10,450 bases of DNA, taken from contig CADBXQ010000010.1 of NCBI GenBank assembly GCA_902798675.1, forward strand, positions 1-10,450. Direction: 5' to 3'. This stretch comes from Oscillospiraceae bacterium. Its GTDB lineage: Bacteria; Bacillota; Clostridia; Oscillospirales; Ruminococcaceae. This document shows, in pieces, positions 1-8,200 of this stretch. The notes under the pieces are model-generated. The model was not told the DNA's origin. It did no database searches and saw only the letters and a list, made by a program, of their open reading frames with translations. Within the stretch, counting starts at the first letter, position 1; every line of letters starts with the position of its first letter. Position numbers and translations under genes: made by a program.

Positions 1-53
1 AAGGAGGAGAAGGTGGCAAAGGAGGAGAAGGTGGCAAAGGAGGAGAAGGTGGC
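1..53 (+). repeat. 18-bp tandem repeat in the glycine array
   Basis: Three consecutive copies of an 18-bp unit (aaggaggagaaggtggca) encode GGEGGK; the third copy diverges at its last base. The repeat touches the left edge and probably continues beyond it. The unit length is a multiple of three, so copy-number change would keep the frame. Confidence 0.9.
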
Positions 54-2225
54 CATGGCGGCGGCATAACTGAGGCGGGTGACGGGGGATTAATAGGAAG
101 CGGAGGAAATGGCGGCAAAGGAGGAGACGGTGGCAAAGGAGGCAGCGATAGATACAATAAAAACGGCGACGCCCAATCTCCTGGAGGCCAAGGAGGCCAA
201 GGAGGCCAAGGAGGAAATGGCGGCAAAAATGGAGACGGTTCTGGCCCCTCACCCACAGCCGATGGGATGGGCTGGGTTTCAACCGCTGGAAGATCGGGAG
301 GCAATGGTGGCGCAGGGCTAGAAGGAAAAAGTGTGCTTGACGAGTTTAAAAGAGTTAACAACTTAAAAGATGGAACAGCGGGAACCGCTGGAGTTGCTTT
401 AAAAGATGAAGGCAACGGACAAAATGGAAGAATTGAAGGCATTACTGGCGGAACAGGAGGAACTGGCGGAGAAGGAGGGACTGGAGGAACTGGGGGCAAA
501 GGCGGCAAAGGCGGGAATGGTGGAATTGGCGAGGGTCTAGATGGATTTTGGGAATATAAAGGAGGAAATGGAGCCTCTGGCGGCCAAGGAGGAGAAGGAG
601 GCCAGGGAGGAAAAGGAGGCCAGGGAGGAAAAGGAGGCCAAGTAGTTGATGCAAACGGCAATGAAACCTCTGGCGGCAATGGGGGAGCTATATATGTCCA
701 AGCAGGGAGAATAGACCTGGTTAACGGAATAATATCAAAATGCTCAGCCAGCGGGCGAGGAAGCGCTCTTTATATAAACAAAGATGTTACGCTTAATGTT
801 GTCCCGGGAGAAGTCGAGATTAGTGTGGGTGATTTGAAATTGCCTTCTGGGATAACTGCATCATCTGAAGATTTGCAAAAACACTATAACTTTCTTTCCT
901 ATAAAGTGGGTGATTTAAATGGAATATATACTCTGAGTCAGCCCAAAATACAAACCTGCAGAATCCATTTTATTGATTGCTATGACAACAACGTCTACTT
1001 GAATGATGAGGTCATAGAAAAATTCGAAGAAGAGATAGCTGTTCCTCAAAAATCTGGATATGTCATTAGTAATGTTAGCTATGATCGAGGTGATGGGCTG
1101 GAAGTTGATATTAAATTAGATAAAAATGGGAAATTTGAATTAGACGACAATATTGTTGGCGGCGAAGTTTTAAGCACTAATCAAGCCGAAGATTGGAAGA
1201 TAACTTTCAATGTTTATTATAATAAATTATACACAATTCAATATATCTATGATAATAAAATCATTGGAACAAAAACAGATTTGACAGTTAAAACAGAGCT
1301 TAAAAACATTATAAATTATGATTTTACGCAAATTAAGCTGAATTCATATCAACATCTTGCTGATGCAGTGGATCTAGGCTATAAATTTTTATATTTCACA
1401 TGTTTAAAAAATGATGGTGAGGTTGTTGACTTTAAAACCATGCCGACAAAGTGGAATCAGTTAACAAAGCAAGCAGGCGGCAGCACGATAACCTTGTTTT
1501 TAAATTATGCTCTAAAAGAATACACTATAAAATATTTAAATCAAAATAATGAGCCCATAACCGTGAAGTATACAAACGGCGCTGAAATTCAAACCCAAGA
1601 AGTTAAATTTGGCGATGACATCAAAGCAGTGACTCCGCCTAAAAAAGTGGGATATGCATTTTCACATTGGCAATTAGAGGACAGTTTTGGAAATTTGACT
1701 GATTTTAACGAATCAAAGACGACATGGGATGAACTAGCAAAGATCGCATCTTCAAAATGGAAGCTTGAATCAAACGAAGGCTTAAACTATCGGTGTGTTT
1801 TTAAGGATAACCCGTCTCACTATTTCGAATTAGAAAAAATGACAGAGGAGAATTGGAAAGAAATTTTAAACACAAAAGAAGTCATAAAATTCAAAGCTTT
1901 CTACGAGCCAAAATCATATAGAGTTAGATATAGATGCGACACAATAACTGTTATGACTGATATAACTGATGAACCTGATACGATGGTCGTGCCATTCTAT
2001 GCTCCCGATGAAGAAGGTAAATCCTTGAATTATTCCCCTAAATTTATTTTGCCTCAAAAGAACTATAATGGTTTTACTTTGATAGAATGGAGATATGGTG
2101 CATATTGTGAACATAAATATGCCTTAAATAATAGACCAACGTGGAAAGACTTGGTTTCAAGCGCTGTATATGACGGAGAGGAAAACGTGATCTTTATCAC
2201 AGCTTTTTATTCACCCAAAACATAG
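1..2225 (+). CDS. Giant glycine-rich / B-repeat surface-type protein, 3' part (5' end outside window)
   Basis: The frame is open from position 3 to the TAG at 2223-2225 (740 codons), so the internal ATG at 267 is not the start and any signal peptide lies off the left edge. Numbering from position 3, residues 1-222 are a glycine array of GGX triplets, X mostly E, K, Q, N, D or T, broken by glycine-poor stretches such as SVLDEFKRVNNLKD. Residues about 226-266 form one beta-helix-like rung (GGAIY ... NGIISKCSASG ... ALYI). Residues about 319-740 are B-repeat-like domains: lines such as [16 protein letters not shown] and FKAFYEPK match the InlB B-repeat/flg_new pattern, with added TTWDELAK-type motifs. 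The protein ends in FYSPKT, with no sorting signal or membrane anchor. It is paralogous to the convergent gene at 2293-9780. An exported adhesin-like or matrix role is inferred; no enzymatic motif is visible. Confidence 0.85.
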   Translation, partial: GGEGGKGGEGGKGGEGGHGGGITEAGDGGLIGSGGNGGKGGDGGKGGSDRYNKNGDAQSPGGQGGQGGQGGNGGKNGDGSGPSPTADGMGWVSTAGRSGGNGGAGLEGKSVLDEFKRVNNLKDGTAGTAGVALKDEGNGQNGRIEGITGGTGGTGGEGGTGGTGGKGGKGGNGGIGEGLDGFWEYKGGNGASGGQGGEGGQGGKGGQGGKGGQVVDANGNETSGGNGGAIYVQAGRIDLVNGIISKCSASGRGSALYINKDVTLNVVPGEVEISVGDLKLPSGITASSEDLQKHYNFLSYKVGDLNGIYTLSQPKIQTCRIHFIDCYDNNVYLNDEVIEKFEEEIAVPQKSGYVISNVSYDRGDGLEVDIKLDKNGKFELDDNIVGGEVLSTNQAEDWKITFNVYYNKLYTIQYIYDNKIIGTKTDLTVKTELKNIINYDFTQIKLNSYQHLADAVDLGYKFLYFTCLKNDGEVVDFKTMPTKWNQLTKQAGGSTITLFLNYALKEYTIKYLNQNNEPITVKYTNGAEIQTQEVKFGDDIKAVTPPKKVGYAFSHWQLEDSFGNLTDFNESKTTWDELAKIASSKWKLESNEGLNYRCVFKDNPSHYFELEKMTEENWKEILNTKEVIKFKAFYEPKSYRVRYRCDTITVMTDITDEPDTMVVPFYAPDEEGKSLNYSPKFILPQKNYNGFTLIEWRYGAYCEHKYALNNRPTWKDLVSSAVYDGEENVIFITAFYSPKT
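183..209 (+). repeat. 9-bp tandem repeat (GGQ codons)
   Basis: Three perfect copies of ggaggccaa encode (Gly-Gly-Gln)3 inside the glycine array. Confidence 0.9.
597..641 (+). repeat. 18-bp tandem repeat (GGQGGK codons)
   Basis: Two perfect copies of ggaggccagggaggaaaa are followed by a 9-bp partial copy. They encode GGQGGK units at the end of the glycine array, just before the beta-helix rung. Confidence 0.9.
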
Positions 2226-2249
2226 GTTTAAAATTTCGCTTAAATTTAA

Positions 2250-2294
2250 AACAAGCTCCAGCTCAAACGGAAAGCTGGCGCTTGTTGTTTTTTT
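2250..2294. terminator. Intrinsic terminator between the convergent giant genes
   Basis: The outer arms AACAAGC (2250-2256) and GCTTGTT (2280-2286) pair perfectly. After one mismatch the inner arms CCAGCT (2258-2263) and AGCTGG (2273-2278) pair across a 9-nt loop. On the plus strand the stem is followed by G and seven T (2288-2294), a standard rho-independent terminator for the left gene. On the minus strand the stem is followed by TTTTAAATTT, so it may also terminate the right gene, more weakly. The minus gene's TAA (2293-2295) overlaps the T tract. Confidence 0.85.
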
Positions 2295-5200
2295 ATTTTG
2301 AATACATAGCTTCCAAAATGATCAGGTTGTTGCCGTCTTCGTCAACAACGGCGCTTTGTATTAATTCTTCCCAAGTTGGTTTATTGTTTTCATTAAATAG
2401 ACCATTCGCGCCATATTTCCAGTTGTAAGTAGAAATAGTCTTTTTAGTTCTGTTCTTTGAGTCTGCCCTCAAGATGTATTCATCTGTAATTTGTTGGTCT
2501 AATGGTAAGTTTTGGTTCATGCCGATATCAAATTCTTTAATATTAGTAGAATAATTACTCCTTGCGTTATATATTATAGTGTATTTTTTGGGCGTGTAAA
2601 CCGCTTTTAATTTTATTTTATTATCACCATCTGCAGCTTTTGCTAAAGTATCCCAAGAAGCTTTTGCTGTTTCGAGGTCAATTGGTTTGCCAGACTCAGT
2701 ATCAATCAATTCTTTTCCGTCTTGATCCAGAACATGCCAGCACTTGAAATTATATCCCAGTTTTTCATCACTAGGCGTCATTGTTTTAATATCATCACCG
2801 AATTTGACTTGCTGAGAAGAAGATTGATCGTCCTCCAAGTCTTTAACGGTCATAGCGTTTTGGTTTTCATCAACATACTCCAAATTGTATTGTTTTGGCG
2901 CGTGATTTATCATGAATGTTATCACATTGTCATCAGCTTGACATATAAAATTATCATAGTCTAGGTTTTCTTCGAGAATTTCGACATTATCACGGCCATA
3001 GGTGACTTTAGACAATTCATAACCCAGATTTGGTTCTGTTAGTTTCCTAAAATTCTCATCGATTGAAGCAAGCGTCAAAGGGTTAAAGTCGTTCACATTC
3101 GAAGCATCAATTATTTGATCTTTTTTTGACCTAACGAGTTCATTATCGCAAATATAATTTATTGTGTATAGTTTATCATACTTAACCTGACAGGTTATAA
3201 CCCAATTTTTAACAGAATTTTTTATAATATCGAGGGTTAAATCGAATTTTCCGTCTTTTAGATTTTGCGTTAGAGCTCTATCGCCATATTTAAAGATTAA
3301 GCTATTAATTTTATAACCAGGCTTATCAGGGACATTGATGTCATGTTGCTCGCCTTTAAGATCTTGGACATATAATTTTTCTGAAGGATCGTCTGCATTG
3401 ACAAAAATCAGTTTATAGTATAATTGTCTAAAATGACTGTCTAGATAGATTCCGGGTTTTCCAGACGTTTTATCGTCGGCAACATCGTAGTATTTTTGTA
3501 AATCCTCAACTGACAATGTTCTTGTTGGGTCATTATTAGGATGGACAAATTTGGCCGGGATAATTTTGAAATCGTTGCTGAAATTCAGCCAAACCCTTGC
3601 GCCAATAAAAATAGAACTTCCTCTCTCATTAGATGAGCATCCTTGGATTTTGCCGCTCATTAGTATTAATTCTCCCGATTCAATGCATATCGCACCTCCG
3701 CCGCCGCCGTTTTCTTCAAAAAATTCAACAACCCGCTCTTCTTTTTCTATTTTTTTACCATTCTCACCCTTTTTTCCGCCTTGAACCGCGTCAAAAGAAT
3801 AATCTTCTTTCTCCCAGATTGAATTAACCACATAAAATTTTTCCTTAAATAGTGCTGCTATTTTGTCTAGAGCTTCTCCGAAGAGCTCTATGGCTTCAAA
3901 AGCTGCATCTACGCCCTTATCATACAATCGCGAACTCGCCCTCTCAATGCGGTGCGCATACTGCCATGCTGTATAAATATATTTTGCTCCACCTACGAAC
4001 TCTTGCTTTTCTTGATCAAAAAACACTATATTGATATTACTTGCATACGCTAATTGTTGTGCTTTAGACGCTATGCGGTTCATTTTCCATATATCATATT
4101 CGTATTGCGCTATGATCTTTGCCGAATGCCACAAGGCCTTTGTTTTATCCGAGAATTTATACCACTTCTCAGTGTCTTTAGTTGCTTTGGTTTGCACTTG
4201 AAGATCGGTAAATTTTGATGTGTTGTCTTCAATTTTGATAGATTTGGTTTGTCCTGACTCTGTTGTTTGTGCAATAGGAGAAGCGTTGGTTTGAGAATCA
4301 ATTAATTCTGAATTGCCGCCATCGCCCCCTTGGCCAACCTCTTTGCTTGAATTGCCTCCTTTACCGCCATCTCCCCCAGAAGCTAGGTATAAAATGAGCA
4401 TAGATCCGAAAGGTGAGCGGTTGCTTATATCAAATGTGCCTTGTCCTGTTCCTCCTTTTCCGCCATTACCGCCTTTTCCGCCACCTCCGCCGTTTCCGCC
4501 ATTACCGCCACGTCCACCGCAGTTAAAGACGTTATTGAGATTCATCGCGACGTATCTCTCATTGCCCGATGTCCCGCCGATTCCACCATTTCCACCATTT
4601 CCGCCGATTCCGCCATCACCACCGTTTCCACCGTCTCCGCCAGGGGCCATTCCTTGTCCAATGCCGCCTGAGCCGCCTGAGCCGCCGTTGCCGCCACTAT
4701 TTATTTCAGTTCCATTACCACCATATCCTCCATCTCCGCCCGCTTCGCCTTGAACTCCATCAAAATCAGGCCTAATAGTAAGCGCGCCGCCCCTTATACT
4801 AGATTCACGATTTTCTGATGCCGCACTAGCATTTGCGCCATTTCCGCCATTTCCTCCTTTTGCTCCATGGCCGCCATTTCCGCCATTTCCTCCTTTTTTT
4901 CTGCTTCTAACAGTGAATTGGTCCAAATAAGATTCTTTCATACTGCCATCATCCATTATTTGATAATATATAAAAGCATCATTGGCGAGCATAGGTGTGT
5001 CTTCATTCCCCCCTGTGCCGCCGTCTCCACCGTCTCCCCCATCTCCATATACACTTAAACAATTTGTAATTTCTCCGTCTTGGATGTTCATTTTATTAGT
5101 GCCTTCATAAAAAATTGCTCCGCCTTTGCCTCTGCCGCCATTTCCACCGTTTCCGCCATTTGCTCCATCACCATGATCTAAAGCATTTGCGCCGTTGCCG

Positions 5201-8200
5201 CCGTTGCCGCCGATTGCTTGACACTCTTTAATTGTTCCTTTAACATTTATTATCACATCACCACGAGCATATATCGCGCCGCCACAGCCATTTCCACCGT
5301 TTCCGCCATCGCCATTATCTAAAGCATTTGCGCCATTGCCGCCGTTGCCGCCGATCGCTTGACAATTTTGAATCTTTCCATTTAAAGTGGTGGTAATTGT
5401 TTTGGCAGTATTGCTATCGCTTTCTGCCGCGTTGCCATCAGCATATATCGCGCCGCCGAGAGCATCTGCTCCATTTGTTCCATCTGTTCCGTTCGATCCC
5501 TGGTTTTTGCAATTTTGAATTGTGACAGTGCTTTTAATTTCTAATTCTGAGTTATGTTCAGTTCCCGGTTTGGCCAGGTTAATAAAAGCGCCTAGCCTGT
5601 TTTTATCGCCGCCATCAATAGTGATATTTTCTAAAATGACCTTGCAATTTTTCATATTTAAGAAAAATAAATCCGGTCTGTTGATTGTTACTTTTTTTTC
5701 ATTTCCCTTTATGGTTATCGTCTTGCCAGCAAACCTCTCTGCGGTGAAATCAAAAAGATATCTATTTCCGCCCAAACTATTGGTCATTGTTGGCGTATAT
5801 TCAGTGGAACTAGTAGGTGAATTTATAGTAATATTACTTGTTAGTGTAATATTTATATTATTTATTTTTTCCACATTACTTTTGCGTAATTGATCATACA
5901 TATATCGACGCACGTCATCAGAATTTGACAAATTAATGTCTAGCGCCGTCTGTCCATTGGTAATTGTAGTAGATGGTTTGTTAGAGTAAACGACTTCTAA
6001 GTTTAACACGCCACTTGAGTCTATTGCTTGTATCAATTCATTGGTTAGTTGAATTTTATCAAAGTTTGCATCAATCGTTTTTGTGGTTCCGTTGCTGGTA
6101 TATTCTAAATAGTCAATCACATTATTTTCAAGAGAAGGAATGTCTATGTTATCGCCAACATAATATAGCCTTTCCGTGTTTTGATACCCTTCATCTGTCC
6201 TCTCTGGAAAGGTAAACTTAATTTTACAAAATTGGCAAACAGTCATTTTCCCAGAATTGGTATAAATGCCATTGTAAGCAATAGGCGTAGAGAGGTTTTG
6301 GTTATGCGTAGTATTGCTAAAGCTAGAGGGCAATGTAATTTTGAATAAATTAAGTGATGTTGGAGGAAGATGCAAAATTCCGTCATTGTAGATAGCGTCT
6401 CCGTGCGCGGCGGAAGAACAAGAGGTAATATTACCATCACTAACTGCCATCGTTCCCCCATCATTATATAGTGCTCCTCCATTTTTAGCCGAACAACTCG
6501 AAATTGCAACGTTCTTCACCGTTAAGTTTTTGTCGGTATATATCGCGCCGCCGTTTTCTAGGGCCTTGCATTGTTCAATAGTTGTTTTAGTTTCAGAGGT
6601 AGAGTCAAAGTTAATGGCATCTGTTTTGTTTGATGCATTATATATTGCTGCTCCATTGTCAGCCGAACATTCATCAATTGTTGCGTTATTCAGCGTTAAT
6701 TCTCCGTCATTATATATCGCGCCGCCACATCCTTGACCCTTGGCGCCTTTCGAGCCAACCTCACCGGCTGCGCCTTCCCGGCCACTTGAGCCATTATTAC
6801 CGTTGGATCCCATAAGCCCATCCTTGCCGCCATTGCCACCTTGGCCGCCATTGCCGCCATGACCGCCATTGCCGCCTTGACCGCCATTGCCGCCTTGACC
6901 TCCATCACCTCCAGCAGTTGAACACTTACAAATGATCCCGTTAAAATTTAATTTTCCAGTGCAACTGACATATATTGCTCCGCCGCATCCATTGCCGCCA
7001 TTGCCGCCATTGCCGCCAGTACCGCCATTGCCGCCATTGCCGCCATTGCCGCCATTGCCGCCATTGCCGCCCACGCCAAAATCCATAATTTTGTGTTGAG
7101 GGGATATCCATTTTTCTTTGGATATCCCGTTTCCTCCATTGCCGCCATTGCCGCCATTGCCACCTTGGCCGCCATTGCCGCCATTGCCACCTTGGCCGCC
7201 ATTGCCGCCAATAGCTGAACAATTGACAATTTTTCCATTTATAGTTATTGTTCCAGCCCCACAATATATTGCGCCGCCGCAGCCAGTGTTTCCAATGCAT
7301 CCCCCGGCTCCATGGCCTCCATTGCTTCCATGGCCTCCATTGCTTCCAGCCTGTCCGTAGTATCCGCTGAGCTGGGTGTCGCTTCCGTCTCTTCCCCGGG
7401 CTCCATTGGCGCCTCGAGCGCCCGTTTTTCCGTTTTTTCCGCTTTCTCCCTTGGATATTAAGGAATTTGTGGCTTGATTTGTGCAATTTTGAATTGTGAC
7501 AGTGCTTTCAATTTTTAATTCTGAGTCGTGTTCAGTTTCCGATTTCGCCATATTAATAAAGGCGCCTTGCCTGATCTGATTGCCGCCATCAATGGTGATA
7601 TTGTTTAAAATAACCTTGCAATCTTTTATATTCAAGAAAAATAAATTCGCCCTGGTGATTTTTATTGTTTTTTGGGAATCAGCATTTATGGTTATCGTTT
7701 TGTCGGCAAACCTTTCATCAGTGAAATCAAAAAGATATCCTTCGTATGAAGAATTAGTCATTGTTGGCAAAAAGTCAGGGGAACCATCAGGAGGATTTTC
7801 TATAGTAATATCGTTGGTTATTGTAATATTTATCTTTTCTATATTTTTTAAATTATCTTCTGACAAGTTGCGATCCATCCACGTTCGCACGGTTTCCTGA
7901 TATGACAAATTAATATTTACCGTATTACTTGAAGCGCCCACATCTTCACTGCAAATGACTTGCAATTGTATCACGCTGTCGATGCTTGCAGTTTGTATAA
8001 TATCACTGGTTAATTTAAATTGATAATTGTTATTTATAGCAGTAAACTTTTTGTCGTTCCCATATTGAAGTTTGTTAACAGTATATCCTTCAATTTCAGG
8101 AATAGTTATGCGCTCGTCCTCAAAGTGCTGCTCATTTAGTTTCGATGTCTTTATTTCGTCTCCCGATTCCTTTAAATATTTAAGTGAAATTTGATAACTG

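Larger units (their letters stand above)
3451..5955 (-). repeat. Module 3 of the giant protein (about residues 1276-2110)
   Basis: It opens with [53 protein letters not shown] and [10 protein letters not shown]. The largest glycine array of the gene follows (about 5490-4313), broken by several glycine-poor islands. A helical insert and a last rung ([13 protein letters not shown]) come next. From there on, its sequence aligns with the convergent gene (SVEDLQKYY versus [19 protein letters not shown] versus LYTIQYIYDN). Confidence 0.75.

Noticed and set aside
267..269. ATG at 267 as the start of the left gene
   Set aside because: The same frame is open back to position 3 with the same glycine array, and there is no ribosome binding site or signal peptide at 267. 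The gene enters from the left edge.
4313..4753. Proline-rich plus-strand open frames (also 7118-7360 and 8648-8986)
   Set aside because: They are antisense shadows of GGC/GGN codons in the giant minus-strand gene (PPL/PPF repeats), with no ribosome binding site and no independent domain.
6824..7212. Regular repeats resembling a CRISPR array
   Set aside because: The units are 9 bp, without unique spacers, and fall in frame in a coding region as GGX codons.
6696..7486. Minus-strand frames rich in MAAMAAM or WRQWRQW
   Set aside because: They are out-of-frame readings of the 9-bp GGN repeat in the real gene, which is in another frame of the same strand.
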